Assembly (NCBI RefSeq): GCF_009707665.1
Contig: NZ_WLZW01000005.1
Coordinates: 33,651-97,650 of the forward strand
Length of the DNA: 64,000 nt
Direction: 5' to 3'
Source of the DNA: Planomicrobium sp. YIM 101495
Lineage (GTDB): Bacteria > Bacillota > Bacilli > Bacillales_A > Planococcaceae
The position numbers and the translations under genes were made by a program. Positions 25,637 through 34,505 of the stretch are shown in pieces. Position 1 is the stretch's first letter; every line of letters begins with the position of its first letter. Under the pieces are notes generated by a model. That model searched no databases and was not told where the DNA came from. It was given only the letters and a program-made list of their open reading frames with translations.

Positions 25637-25732
25637 GCCACTCATCTTAGATGGTGGAAAGAAATGCAGCGAAAGTTCAAGTGACTTTCGCGATGTGTGG
25701 AGTAGGACGGCTAATTACTGTCCTATTTTTTT
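25637..25732 (+). terminator. Three tandem hairpins ending in a Rho-independent terminator
   Basis: Hairpin 1: CCAC-CATCT pairs with AGATG-GTGG (25639-25657, one bulge). Hairpin 2: GCGAAAGT (25669-25676) pairs perfectly with ACTTTCGC (25684-25691). Hairpin 3: TAGGAC (25703-25708) pairs with GTCCTA (25720-25725) and runs into seven Ts. The last is the terminator of the M3-GNAT unit; the first two are more structure than termination needs. Confidence 0.7.
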
Positions 25733-25747
25733 ATGAAAAGAAAGAGG

Positions 25748-25753
25748 TATAAT
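25748..25753 (+). promoter_or_regulatory. Candidate -10 element for the pentapeptide-repeat gene
   Basis: TATAAT lies 92 bp before the start codon; no good -35 is visible because the position falls in the preceding T run. Confidence 0.4.
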
Positions 25754-25839
25754 GGAGAGAATCGGCTTGAAGCAATTTATCAGGCCAGAAACGGATTGCT
25801 GCTGAACTAGAGCAGCGATCGCAGAAAGTGGAGAACTAA

Positions 25840-26475
25840 ATGAAAATCAATGCCCCGAAAATACACGATGAGTTGCAAGAAGTGGACTTGTTGGAACTGT
25901 TCGATCTCGAGGAGCCGGAACTAGAAGACGCGCTCATTTCACAAGGAGATGCGGCGGGTGCGACAATCGAACGGCTGCGGCTGACCAACACGCTCCTCCG
26001 GAATGTCCGCTTCACGAACGCGGACCTCGGCCGGATCGACTTGACGGACGTCCGTTTTGAGAACTGTGATTTCTCGAACGCAGATATGAGCAAAGCATCG
26101 ATGAGCCGAGTCGAATTCATCGATTGTAAATTGCTCGGCAGCAACTTGGTCGAATCGTATTTTGGCAACGTGAAGTTCGACCGGTCGATCGTGAACTTGG
26201 CGATGTTCGGAAACTCCAAACTGGAGAAAGTGATCTTTTTGGAAACCTCTTTGCAAAATGCAGATCTCTTCGACTGCAAGCTAAAAGGCGTTGAATTCCT
26301 ATCGTGCGACTTGAACGGGACAAGCTTTGAAGAGACATCATTGAAAGGGATCGACATCTCTTCGTCGACATTCGAAACGATGATCGTCGCATTGGATGAC
26401 CTGAAAGGCTGCAAAGTGTCATCGATGCAGGCGATCCAGTTCGCTGCGCTGATTGGACTTGTGGTAAAAGAATGA
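25840..26475 (+). CDS. Pentapeptide-repeat protein
   Basis: A 211-residue protein. Residues ~45-180 form about 25 pentapeptides of the A(D/N)LxX type (for example RFTNADLGRIDLTDVRFENC), which fold into a right-handed square beta-helix. Some family members mimic DNA and protect gyrase from quinolones, but the repeat pattern alone does not show that. GTGGAG precedes the ATG. It lies alone between two terminators. Confidence 0.9.
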   Translation: MKINAPKIHDELQEVDLLELFDLEEPELEDALISQGDAAGATIERLRLTNTLLRNVRFTNADLGRIDLTDVRFENCDFSNADMSKASMSRVEFIDCKLLGSNLVESYFGNVKFDRSIVNLAMFGNSKLEKVIFLETSLQNADLFDCKLKGVEFLSCDLNGTSFEETSLKGIDISSSTFETMIVALDDLKGCKVSSMQAIQFAALIGLVVKE

Positions 26476-26478
26476 TGA

Positions 26479-26513
26479 AAAGAGCCTCCGCAAGTTGTTT
26501 GCGGAGGCTTTCG
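26479..26513. terminator. Bidirectional terminator between the pentapeptide-repeat and carbonic anhydrase genes
   Basis: AAAGAGCCTCCGCAA pairs with TTGCGGAGGCTTT over a four-base loop. Confidence 0.9.
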
Positions 26514-26524
26514 TTTATTCTTTT

Positions 26525-27097
26525 TCAGACCGTGATTTCTTTTTCACCATTGACAACGAGGTCGAGTGCACCGGTAGTCGGATCGATGACGAGGCCGTGG
26601 ACCGGAATTTTCGGATCGATTAACGGGTGGTTCTTGACCATCTGCACACTGTGGTGCACGCTTTCACTTACATTGTCGAACCCTTGTAGCCAGTCGTGCA
26701 GGTCGACACCGGAGTATTCGAGCATTTCGATCGTCTTCTCATCGATGCCACGCGCTTTCATTTTGTCCAGGATGCTATGGGAATCTACTGCCGCCATTCC
26801 ACAATCGTGGTGGCCGATGATGTAGATTTCGTCTGCTTGCAGTTCATAGACTGCGACGACGATGCTGCGCATGATGCCGCCAAATGGATGGTTGATGATC
26901 GCACCGGCACTTTTCACCATTTTGACATCGCCATTTTTCAAATTCATCGCTTTTGGAAGAAGTTCGAATAACCTTGTATCCATGCAGGATAGGATGACAA
27001 TTTTCTTATCAGGAAATTTATCAGTTAGGAACTGTTCGTACTGTTTTCCTTCCACGAAATCTTTATTGAACTCTAAAATATCGGTTAGTCTGGACAA
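26525..27097 (-). CDS. Beta-class carbonic anhydrase (YtiB-like)
   Basis: A 190-residue enzyme that interconverts CO2 and bicarbonate. Zinc and active-site residues are C38, D40 and R42 in SCMDTR, and H96 and C99 in GHHDCGM. Translation starts at TTG, which follows an AAGGAGGAG ribosome site; no ATG is available in frame nearby. The size and motif order match the small YtiB-type beta enzymes of Bacillales. It stands alone. Confidence 0.92.
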   Translation of the reverse strand: MSRLTDILEFNKDFVEGKQYEQFLTDKFPDKKIVILSCMDTRLFELLPKAMNLKNGDVKMVKSAGAIINHPFGGIMRSIVVAVYELQADEIYIIGHHDCGMAAVDSHSILDKMKARGIDEKTIEMLEYSGVDLHDWLQGFDNVSESVHHSVQMVKNHPLIDPKIPVHGLVIDPTTGALDLVVNGEKEITV

Positions 27098-27200
27098 TGG
27101 AACTCCTCCTTAAATGAATTACTCTTTACTAGTGTATGCTAAATTTCAAAAAAAACGAAGTGAAATTAGTGAGTTTACAGAATTGCTAGGAAATAGCGTG

Positions 27201-27249
27201 GAAAAAGAGCTACCTACCTGCTGATATCACAGCAATTCGGATAGCTCTA
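27201..27249 (-). terminator. Terminator of mreBH
   Basis: Read on the minus strand, AGAGCTATCC pairs with GGTAGCTCT around a loop that contains CTGTGATATCAG, then a T tract. Confidence 0.7.
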
Positions 27250-27256
27250 CTTTCAA

Positions 27257-28264
27257 TTATTTATTCATTTTCACGATTTGATCCATAATCGATAAGGAGC
27301 GGCCTGTGCCGATTGCGACCGCCTCGAGTGGCTGCGGTGATATGTGGACAGGCACAGACAGGACTTCCGACAGCCATTGCTGCATCCCGTTCAATAAGGC
27401 ACCGCCACCTGAAAGGACGACCCCTTGATCGACGATATCTCCGGAAAGTTCCGGTGGACAGTTTTCGAGCGTAGCACGAATACATTCAAGAATGGCCATG
27501 AGCGACTCTTTCAATGTTTCCTGGATTTCGGTCGATGATAAGGTAATCTGTTTCGGCAGACCAGTCATAATATCGCGGCCACGCACTTCCATGGACATCG
27601 ATTTATGGGGGACGAGTGCATGTCCAATCATCAGCTTGATGTCTTCGGCTGTGCGTTCACCGATCAGGACATTGTATGCCTTGCGGACGTATTGGATGAT
27701 GTCTTCATCCATGCGGTCTCCACCGACTTTGACCGTTTTGGACGACACGACACCCCCGAAGGAAATGATGCCGACTTCCGTTGTTCCACCGCCGATGTCG
27801 ACGACGACGGAAGCGATCGGATCGCTGACCGGAAGATCCGAACCGACAGCTGCTGCGACCGGCTCTTCGATCAAATGCACCGTTTTGGCACCGCTCTGCC
27901 GGACCGCGTCTTCAATTGCACGGCGTTCGACGGATGTCGCACCGGAGGGGGTACAGATCATGACGTTCGGTTTGCGCCATGCGCTGCCGGTCGCTTTCGC
28001 TGCTTTTTGCATTGTCATTTTCAAAAGTTCAGTTGTCACATCGTAGTCCGCGATGACGCCTTCTTTAAGCGGACGGACGACACGGATGGAATCTGGCGTT
28101 TTCCCGACCATCGCTTTCGCTTCTTCCCCGAATGCGATTGCCTTGCCACTTTTGACGTCGATTGCGACGACGGAAGGTTCGCTGATGACGATCCCTTTCG
28201 CTTTTGTGTAAACGAGTATATTTGCTGTTCCAAGATCAATCCCTACATCTGTTGAAGAAAACAT
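27257..28264 (-). CDS. mreBH: Rod-shape actin homologue MreBH
   Basis: A 335-residue bacterial actin that lines the membrane and guides cell-wall synthesis. The nucleotide-binding motifs are phosphate-1 [14 protein letters not shown] (residues 6-19), [18 protein letters not shown], and [13 protein letters not shown]. Of the three B. subtilis paralogues it matches MreBH best: length 335, the start [19 protein letters not shown], and the internal [29 protein letters not shown]-type ribosome site precedes the ATG. The gene is monocistronic and is followed by the repeat-rich gap upstream. Confidence 0.93.
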   Translation of the reverse strand: MFSSTDVGIDLGTANILVYTKAKGIVISEPSVVAIDVKSGKAIAFGEEAKAMVGKTPDSIRVVRPLKEGVIADYDVTTELLKMTMQKAAKATGSAWRKPNVMICTPSGATSVERRAIEDAVRQSGAKTVHLIEEPVAAAVGSDLPVSDPIASVVVDIGGGTTEVGIISFGGVVSSKTVKVGGDRMDEDIIQYVRKAYNVLIGERTAEDIKLMIGHALVPHKSMSMEVRGRDIMTGLPKQITLSSTEIQETLKESLMAILECIRATLENCPPELSGDIVDQGVVLSGGGALLNGMQQWLSEVLSVPVHISPQPLEAVAIGTGRSLSIMDQIVKMNK

Positions 28265-28480
28265 AGACCGTGCCTCCTTATATGTACAAGTACCTTTCGC
28301 ATTTTACCATAGAAAATGGGGAGGTCTGAGAGCGGGAAGCGGGAATGATACATATCGTGAGGACATTGAACTGCATTTTGGTGAGCGTGTAGGTCTAAGG
28401 GTTCGTATTGTAATGGTTACGTAAATGAATTGTTTTTTGATTGTAAGGAAGGGAGCGGGTGTTTTGGAGAAGTGAGGGGG

Positions 28481-28580
28481 GCGCATGGACAAACAGTGCT
28501 CCTGCATCGCTTCGCTGCTCCATCGCAGAAACATCGACCGGGACTTCCTCCGGCCAATATTCCCGCTGCGTCGCTTCGGA
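28481..28580 (+). repeat. Stand-alone copy of an ~85-bp repeat module
   Basis: This stretch, beginning GCGCATGGACAAACA and containing GCTCCTGCATCGCT, TCGCAGAAACAT and CGGCCAATATT, aligns with 29107-29196 of the composite repeat (which has GCTCCTGCATCGCT, TCGCAAAGATAT and CGGCCAACATC in the same order). The second composite copy (39091-39630) lacks this module, so it behaves as a mobile or optional block. It has no coding capacity. Confidence 0.7.
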
Positions 28581-28708
28581 CAGGGCTCCCGGAAGAAGCC
28601 AAGCTGAAGGACGCTCGTCATACCCTCCGCCCAGTCCGAACCATTTCCTCCGCTGAGAGTGTGGGAGAAGTGGGAGTGAGGTGGAATTTTCATTTCATTC
28701 GAATGTTC

Positions 28709-29234
28709 GTGTTGTGTTAAATGTCTGGGCGGCTGACTGCGTAGGCCGCTGGGGTTCTGATTTGGCGAGTGAAATTTATTGAAAAACAGCGAAATGCGAT
28801 ATGGAATGCGTGAAGTGCGATATGAACCGGGTGAAATGCGATATGACATGCGAATCGCGAGTTCGAGCCCATGAAGCGCGAGTTGGATCACCAAATCCAC
28901 TAGTAATTTTCCTCCTGAACTCCTTCCCTACCATTCGTCACCTTCTGATAGAACGAATAGAAGGTGACTTATGCGCGGATCATCCCACTCGTCAACATTC
29001 TACCAATCTCCTGTTATCAAACGAGCTGAGCCGGAATGGAAGAGCGAGCACGCTGGAGTATAGAGTGGTGACGAGACCCCGCAGGTTGCGATAGCGACCG
29101 AGGAGGCGCGAGGGCAAACATATGCTCCTGCATCGCTGCGCTAGCTTCGTCGCAAAGATATTGACCGAATTTCATTCGGCCAACATCTTCTCAGCGCCTC
29201 TACGTGCGAAGCTCTGGAATGCAGGTCAGCCGGG
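28709..29234 (+). repeat. Composite intergenic repeat element, copy 1
   Basis: Head 28709-28774 matches copy 2 (39565-39630, reverse complement) at 63 of 66 positions by my count. Next comes a 21-bp-period array (28768-28893) unlike that of copy 2, then shared islands: ACCTTCTG-TAGAACG near 28940, GGATCATCC near 28978, CATTCTAC, a 22-base exact match at 29023-29044, and a 20-base exact match at 29071-29090. The end (29196-29234) is again shared. There is an extra module at 29107-29196. No open frame with a ribosome site is present and no terminal inverted repeats were seen. The gap 28265-29419 holds nothing else I can name apart from the module at 28481 and a terminator at 29361. Confidence 0.85.
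28768..28893 (+). repeat. Tandem array with 21-bp period, unit GTGAAATGCGATATG (array A)
   Basis: Six units of exactly 21 bp: the first (28768) is diverged, units 28789, 28810 and 28831 share GAARTGCGATATG, and units 28852 and 28873 share CGCGAGTT. It sits directly after the conserved head of composite element copy 1. Confidence 0.85.
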
Positions 29235-29360
29235 CTCTAATTATGTCATTCCCATCAGGACACAAAGTCTAAAAGGAAAATCCCCCAGCCATTTCTATCC
29301 AAGTTAGCACACAACCATTCCAGGTACGAGGAATGATGAGAGGGTGCGTTTCGGTTAATG

Positions 29361-29411
29361 AAAAAGAGCTGTTCCGGCGTGTCATGAGACATGACAGCTG
29401 GTACAGCTCTT
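29361..29411 (-). terminator. Terminator of the 46-aa membrane peptide gene
   Basis: GAGCTGT...GTCATG pairs with CATGAC...ACAGCTC in a long stem with small mismatches; on the minus strand it ends in a T run. Confidence 0.8.
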
Positions 29412-29419
29412 TACTTGAA

Positions 29420-29560
29420 TTAGAACTTTTCGTCTGGAATCGGGTCGATCGTTTCTGAATCATGCGCGTGTACATCTTTTTTGATGAAGTGCATGATTGT
29501 GAAACCTACCGCACCAAGTGCGATCATGTAACCAATAACAGTTGTAAGAGCGAGTAGCAT
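29420..29560 (-). CDS. Small single-pass membrane protein (46 aa)
   Basis: Residues 1-24 form a hydrophobic helix (LLALTTVIGYMIALGAVGF), followed by a polar tail, HFIKKDVHAHDSETIDPIPD. AAGGAG is eight bases before the ATG at 29560, and a strong terminator follows the stop, so it is a well-formed gene. No family is recognised. The His/Asp-rich tail could bind metal, but that is speculation. Confidence 0.72.
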   Translation of the reverse strand: MLLALTTVIGYMIALGAVGFTIMHFIKKDVHAHDSETIDPIPDEKF

Positions 29561-29691
29561 ATGAAAGCTCCTTTCCATATCCATACTTAATATTATTGCA
29601 TATACCCGTCATTATACATCATCCAACCAAAAAAATTAAGAGGGAATATGCAGATGCTTTGTCGGAAATGGGAACTTCGGGAAAAGTGGGG

Positions 29692-30924
29692 TCAGAATGC
29701 CCAGTTTCCGCCGCGGAAGATCGGTTCGCGTGTGCCATCTTCCAGGATGCCATCGATGTCCATTTCAGCACTGCCGACCATGAAGTCGACGTGCGTGATG
29801 CTTTGGTTCAGACCGTGTGCAAGTAATTCTTCCTGACTCATCGTTTTGCCGCCTTCAAGACAGAATGCGTACGCACTGCCAATCGCGAAGTGGTTGGAAG
29901 CATTCTCGTCGAACAATGTATTATAGAACAGGATGTTCGATTCCGAAATCGGTGATTGGTGCGGCACGAGTGCGACTTCACCGAGGTAATGAGAGCCTTC
30001 ATCCGTTTCGACAAGACCTTTCAAAACTTCTTCGCCTTGTGCAGCAGTCACTTCAGTGATGCGGCCGTCAGCGAATGTGACTTTGAAATCGTCGATGATG
30101 TTGCCGCCGTAGCTAAGCGGTTTTGTGCTGGAAACATAGCCGTTGACGCGTGTTTTGTCTGGCACTGTGAAGACTTCTTCAGTAGGCATGTTGGCCATGA
30201 ACGTGTGTCCTTTTTCGTTGAGCGATCCAGCGCCAGCCCATAGGTGACCTTTTGGAAGGCCGACTTCCAAATCTGTATTCGGTGACGTGTAGTGAAGTGC
30301 TTTGTATTTCTTGTCGTTCAAGTAGTCGACTTTCTCGTGCAACGTTTCGTCGTGGACTTTCCATGCATCGACGGGATCGTTCTGGTCTGCGCGGACTGCT
30401 TTGAAGATGGCGTCCCATAGTGCATCTACTTGCTGTTCTTCCGGCAGATCCGCAAATACTTTGCTTGCCCATGCTTTGGAAGGAGCGGCGATGACTGTCC
30501 AGCTGATCTTATCGGACTGGACATATTGACGATACTTCGCAAGTGCAGTGCCGGCAGCTTTTTGGACTGCAGCGATGCGCGATGTGTCGATCCCTTTCAG
30601 CAAGTCAGGGCTTTGCGAAATGATGCTCATGAATGCAGCGCCTTCGTCAGCCAGTGTTTCGCGCTGGTTTACTTTCCAGGATGGGAATGAAGCGAATGAA
30701 TCTTCCGGCGCCAGTTCGTAGCGCATGCGGCTCAATTCGTCATCAGCCCAGTCTACATGGACTTCGCGTGCTCCTGCTTCGTATGCTTTTTTCGCCACGA
30801 GGCGTGCGAATGGCGCAGCCTCTATGGAAGCACCGATATACAATTGTTGGCCGGGCTGGATGTTGACACCTACAGCAACCGCCAATTCAGCGTAGCGATC
30901 CAATTTCTCTTCAAAGTTCGTCAT
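29692..30924 (-). CDS. M29 family aminopeptidase (AmpS/PepS type), copy 2
   Basis: A 410-residue paralogue of the protein at 16774-18003, collinear from the first residues (MTNFEEKLDRYAELAVAVG against MNFQEKLEQYAELTVRVG) to the metal-binding GEVALVPHQSPISESNILFY block. It is a two-metal, broad-specificity aminopeptidase, cytosolic. AGGGGAG precedes the ATG at 30924. It is alone on the minus strand, divergent from psuK. The two copies differ in neighbours, so they may be regulated differently. Confidence 0.93.
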   Translation of the reverse strand: MTNFEEKLDRYAELAVAVGVNIQPGQQLYIGASIEAAPFARLVAKKAYEAGAREVHVDWADDELSRMRYELAPEDSFASFPSWKVNQRETLADEGAAFMSIISQSPDLLKGIDTSRIAAVQKAAGTALAKYRQYVQSDKISWTVIAAPSKAWASKVFADLPEEQQVDALWDAIFKAVRADQNDPVDAWKVHDETLHEKVDYLNDKKYKALHYTSPNTDLEVGLPKGHLWAGAGSLNEKGHTFMANMPTEEVFTVPDKTRVNGYVSSTKPLSYGGNIIDDFKVTFADGRITEVTAAQGEEVLKGLVETDEGSHYLGEVALVPHQSPISESNILFYNTLFDENASNHFAIGSAYAFCLEGGKTMSQEELLAHGLNQSITHVDFMVGSAEMDIDGILEDGTREPIFRGGNWAF

Positions 30925-31010
30925 TTAATAAATCTCCCCTTTCATCCTATTCATAGTAGCAATATTCTGTCTTGCTGTGCAATGGATTGAAAAAAATTTC
31001 AGCAAAACAG

Positions 31011-31039
31011 TTGAAAAAATATAAACAAAAGTTTATGAT
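31011..31039 (+). promoter_or_regulatory. Promoter of psuK-psuG with overlapping palindrome
   Basis: TTGAAA at 31011-31016, a 17-bp spacer, TATGAT at 31034-31039. The palindrome ATAAAC-AAAA-GTTTAT (31021-31036) covers the spacer and the start of the -10, and a further ATAAACAAA half-site is at 31040-31048. A repressor bound here would block polymerase. Confidence 0.7.
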
Positions 31040-31070
31040 ATAAACAAATGTAGTTAATAGGAGGGGCGGA

Positions 31071-32165
31071 ATGAACCAAAAGCAAATGGATGTGCTTGAA
31101 TTATTGAAGCGGAATCCTTATTTGTCCCAACAGGAGATGGCCGAGACGCTCAACATTTCCAGACCGGCTCTCGCCAATCTGATCTCCACAATGATGAAAA
31201 GCGGGCAGATTCTTGGGCGCGCTTACATTCTACCGGAGGAAGGAACAGTTATTTGTATCGGCGGCGCGAATGTTGATCGGAAGTTCCGTATTTCAAAGAA
31301 GGCGGAGATGGGGACATCCAATCCGGCTTCGACGGTATCGAGTGTCGGCGGGGTGGCGAGGAATATCGCCGAGAACCTCGGGCGGCTTGGACATCAGGCG
31401 AAGTTGCTCTCTGTTGCGGGACAAGATCCGGATTGGCAAATGATCGAAGCGGCATCGGCTCCGTATATGGGGCTGGAACTTACGAAGAATGATGCAGCGT
31501 ATACGACAGGATCGTACACGGCAGTATTGGAGCCCGACGGCGAAATGATCTTGGCATTGGCGGACATGGCTGTGTACGACCAGATGACTCCGGAATTCAT
31601 CGGACGTTCCGAGCATGCGCTCCTATCGGCTGAGATGCTCGTGCTCGATCTGAACTGCCCGGAAGACACGGTGGAGTATGTCAGGGAGCTGGCGAAGACA
31701 CGCGGCTTGAAGCTTGCGGTCATCCCGGTATCGGCTCCGAAGATGGACCGTCTCGGGAAAGATCTGTCAGGCATCTCCTGGCTGATCTTGAACCAGGACG
31801 AAGCGGAGAAATATTTGTCCACAACGATCGATTCACGGGAAAGCTGGGAGCAGGCTGCGACTGACTTGATCGCACGCGGTGCTGAGCACGTCGTCGTTAC
31901 AGCAGGGTCGAAAGGCGTCATTGCGGCAGCAGAAGGCAGCATTAAGCATTACGAATCGATTTCCCCGGCAGTCATCGTCGACGTCACTGGAGCGGGTGAT
32001 GCATTCTCGAGCGGTATCATCCACGGTTCTCTCGCAGGCGAAGGACTGGACGAAATCGTCCGCACCGGACTGATGAATGCAACGAAGACACTGGAAAGCA
32101 ATGCGACTGTCAGATCCGAATTATCTGTCCGTCAACTAAAAAATGAACTGGAGGAATTACAATGA
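31071..32165 (+). CDS. psuK: Pseudouridine kinase with N-terminal winged helix (PfkB family)
   Basis: A 364-residue protein. Residues 5-58 form a winged helix-turn-helix ([20 protein letters not shown], then [18 protein letters not shown]). Residues 62-364 are a ribokinase/PfkB fold with GGANVDRKF at the start, [15 protein letters not shown], and [12 protein letters not shown] with the catalytic base D310. It phosphorylates pseudouridine to pseudouridine 5'-phosphate, the substrate of the downstream glycosidase. AGGAGG at 31059-31064 precedes the ATG. The stop overlaps the psuG start by four bases. The fused DNA-binding domain suggests it regulates its own operon. Confidence 0.92.
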   Translation: MNQKQMDVLELLKRNPYLSQQEMAETLNISRPALANLISTMMKSGQILGRAYILPEEGTVICIGGANVDRKFRISKKAEMGTSNPASTVSSVGGVARNIAENLGRLGHQAKLLSVAGQDPDWQMIEAASAPYMGLELTKNDAAYTTGSYTAVLEPDGEMILALADMAVYDQMTPEFIGRSEHALLSAEMLVLDLNCPEDTVEYVRELAKTRGLKLAVIPVSAPKMDRLGKDLSGISWLILNQDEAEKYLSTTIDSRESWEQAATDLIARGAEHVVVTAGSKGVIAAAEGSIKHYESISPAVIVDVTGAGDAFSSGIIHGSLAGEGLDEIVRTGLMNATKTLESNATVRSELSVRQLKNELEELQ

Positions 32166-33073
32166 CAAACGTCATCTCATACTCGAAAGAAGTACAGGAA
32201 GCACTGGAAGGGAAAAAACCGATCGTCGCATTGGAGTCGACAATCATCTCACACGGTATGCCATACCCGCAGAACGTTGAAACTGCACGCGTCGTCGAGC
32301 AGATCATCCGCGACAACGGAGCAGTACCGGCAACGATCGCAATCATGGACGGCCAGATCAAAATCGGTTTGTCCGATGAGGAATTGGAAATGCTCGGAAA
32401 CGCTGAAGGCGTAGCGAAAGTTTCTCGCCGTGACATCGGCCAACTGATTGCAACGAAGAAGATCGGTGCGACGACAGTTGCGTCAACGATGATCTGTGCA
32501 GAACTTGCAGGCATCAAAGTATTCGCAACAGGCGGCATCGGCGGTGTACACCGCGGAGCGGAAACGACGATGGATATTTCTGCAGACTTGGAAGAGCTTG
32601 CACAAACAAGCGTAGCAGTTGTCTGTGCAGGTGCGAAATCAATCCTGGATATCGGCTTGACGCTTGAGTACCTTGAAACGAAAGGTGTTCCGGTCATCGG
32701 TTATGGCACGGACAAAATGCCTGCATTCTACACGCGCGACAGCGAATTCGATTTGACGTTCCGTGCAGACGACGCGGAGACATTGGCAAGCGTATTGAAA
32801 GCGAAATGGGATCTTGGCCTGAAAGGCGGAGCAGTCGTTGCGAACCCGATTCCGGAAGAGCATGCACTTGAAGCTTCATTCATCAACGGCATCATCGAAA
32901 AAGCGATGCAGGAAGCGAAAGATAACTCAATCGCTGGGAAAGAAGTGACACCGTTCCTTCTTGGCAAAGTGAAAGAATTGACTGAAGGCAACAGCTTGAC
33001 TGCAAATATCGAACTTGTGAAGCACAACGCGAAAGTCGGCGCACAGCTGGCTGTAGCATACAACAACCTATAA
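32162..33073 (+). CDS. psuG: Pseudouridine-5'-phosphate glycosidase
   Basis: A 303-residue enzyme that splits pseudouridine 5'-phosphate into uracil and ribose 5-phosphate. The signature [17 protein letters not shown] (residues 21-37), the [20 protein letters not shown] stretch, and [11 protein letters not shown] are diagnostic of the PsuG/YeiN family. It is coupled to psuK by an ATGA overlap. Together the two genes recycle the pseudouridine freed by RNA turnover. Confidence 0.95.
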   Translation: MTNVISYSKEVQEALEGKKPIVALESTIISHGMPYPQNVETARVVEQIIRDNGAVPATIAIMDGQIKIGLSDEELEMLGNAEGVAKVSRRDIGQLIATKKIGATTVASTMICAELAGIKVFATGGIGGVHRGAETTMDISADLEELAQTSVAVVCAGAKSILDIGLTLEYLETKGVPVIGYGTDKMPAFYTRDSEFDLTFRADDAETLASVLKAKWDLGLKGGAVVANPIPEEHALEASFINGIIEKAMQEAKDNSIAGKEVTPFLLGKVKELTEGNSLTANIELVKHNAKVGAQLAVAYNNL

Positions 33074-33084
33074 GAAGTGAATCG

Positions 33085-33117
33085 AGGAGCTTCCCATTCG
33101 TGGGAGGCTCCTTTTTT
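33085..33117 (+). terminator. Terminator after psuG
   Basis: GGAGCTTCCCA pairs with TGGGAGGCTCC over TTCG, then a run of six Ts. Confidence 0.9.
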
Positions 33118-33197
33118 GCCGTTCACAACAACCATTTTGGCGAGGAGGTTTCCGGAAAGAAAGATTGAGGAATAGACAAAGGAGGAGTTGAAGGGGC

Positions 33198-34505
33198 ATG
33201 AAGACGGATGTGATGATCAGCGGAGGCGGCATCGGGGGTCTGACGCTCGGTTTGAAATTGGCACGCAGAGGCGTCCGGGTGATCGTTGTGGAACGGCTCA
33301 CGAAAAAGCCTGTTACATATAAAGGGGAACTGCTGCAGCCGAAGAGCATGCAGATTTTTGACGGACTGGGCATTTACGCTGAAGTGGTGGAGCGGGGGCA
33401 CGAAATCGGTGTGCTCGATATGCTGGAACTGACGAGTTCACTTGCAGTACGAGATCAATCTTTCATGGATTATCGTGTCTTGCCCGGGAAATACAACGCG
33501 GCGTACATGGTTCACCATGAAGAATTGAAGGAGCTCCTCCTCGAAACTGCCCGACGGCTTGAGAACTTTCATTACTTGGGCGGCACTGCAGTGAAAAGCA
33601 TCGAAGAAAACACAGCAACTGTGAAGCGAGGGAAAGAAACGCTCGCCATTACGGCTGACTTTTTCGTCGGTGCGGAAGGGCGGGCATCCGTTACCCGGCA
33701 GGCGATGGGGATGAAGATCAAGCAGACAGAATACAATCACCACTTCCTGACCGTGTCGTTCCCACGAGCGGAATCGTTCACAGAAGGGCAAATCATCTCG
33801 ACGTACAACCGTTTTCTCGGTTTGTTTCCGTTGCCGGACGATCAAGTGCGCAGTGTTTATTTGATTCCACCAGGAGATTACAAGGAACTGAAAGATAAGC
33901 CGATCAGCCACTTCCACAAGCTTTATACGGACTTGGCGCCAGGGATGGACGGCTACGTGCAAAAAATTGAAGACTGGAAGCGGATCCAGTTGATGATTCC
34001 GGTGATGTACCACGCACCATTTTATGTCAAAGACAACAAAGCGATCATCGGGGATGCTGCGCATGCAGTCCACCCGATGGCAGGCGAAGGAATGAACATG
34101 GCGATCCAGGATGCCGATATCCTTGGCGAACTGGTCGCCGACATGCTGGCGCAAGGCGGAGTGGACACGGCCAACTTGGGCTTCTACGAAGAAGTTCGCT
34201 TTAAGCGGGCGGAACACATCCTGCAGCTGAGCCATCTCGCCGCACTCGCCTATTCGTTCTCGTTCAAGCCGGTGAGCTTCCTGCGCACCCGGACGTTTGA
34301 CCGGATGGAAGAGGACCCGATTCTGCACTTCAAGCAGATGCTCAACATTTCAGGACTCGGCATCTGGAAGGAAAATGTACGGGACCGGTTCATCCAAGGC
34401 GGCTTGATGCCGATCCGGCAAAAGACGCTGGAAGAAGAATTGAAAGAATTGAAATATTTTTCACCAGAAGATGATTATCCATGGAAACGGGAGGGGTTCA
34501 AATGA
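33198..34505 (+). CDS. FAD-dependent monooxygenase (UbiH / PHBH-like)
   Basis: A 435-residue flavoprotein hydroxylase. The N-terminal dinucleotide fold is G9-G-G-I-G-G14 followed by a VVERL acidic end, and the second FAD motif is GDAAHAVHPMAGEGMN (around D286). These place it among aromatic-ring hydroxylases such as UbiH, PHBH and the antibiotic-pathway oxygenases. AGGAG precedes the ATG. Its stop overlaps the start of a methyltransferase (ATGA), so the pair probably hydroxylates and then methylates one aromatic or quinone-like substrate. The substrate cannot be named from sequence. Confidence 0.9.
   Translation: MKTDVMISGGGIGGLTLGLKLARRGVRVIVVERLTKKPVTYKGELLQPKSMQIFDGLGIYAEVVERGHEIGVLDMLELTSSLAVRDQSFMDYRVLPGKYNAAYMVHHEELKELLLETARRLENFHYLGGTAVKSIEENTATVKRGKETLAITADFFVGAEGRASVTRQAMGMKIKQTEYNHHFLTVSFPRAESFTEGQIISTYNRFLGLFPLPDDQVRSVYLIPPGDYKELKDKPISHFHKLYTDLAPGMDGYVQKIEDWKRIQLMIPVMYHAPFYVKDNKAIIGDAAHAVHPMAGEGMNMAIQDADILGELVADMLAQGGVDTANLGFYEEVRFKRAEHILQLSHLAALAYSFSFKPVSFLRTRTFDRMEEDPILHFKQMLNISGLGIWKENVRDRFIQGGLMPIRQKTLEEELKELKYFSPEDDYPWKREGFK

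Noticed and set aside
28304..28900. Long minus-strand frame of 198 codons across the repeat gap
   Set aside because: It runs through non-coding repeat modules and has no ribosome site or family pattern.
28709..29234. Composite element as an insertion sequence or MITE
   Set aside because: No transposase frame, no terminal inverted repeats and no target duplication could be seen. Loss of ends cannot be excluded, so only the name is rejected.
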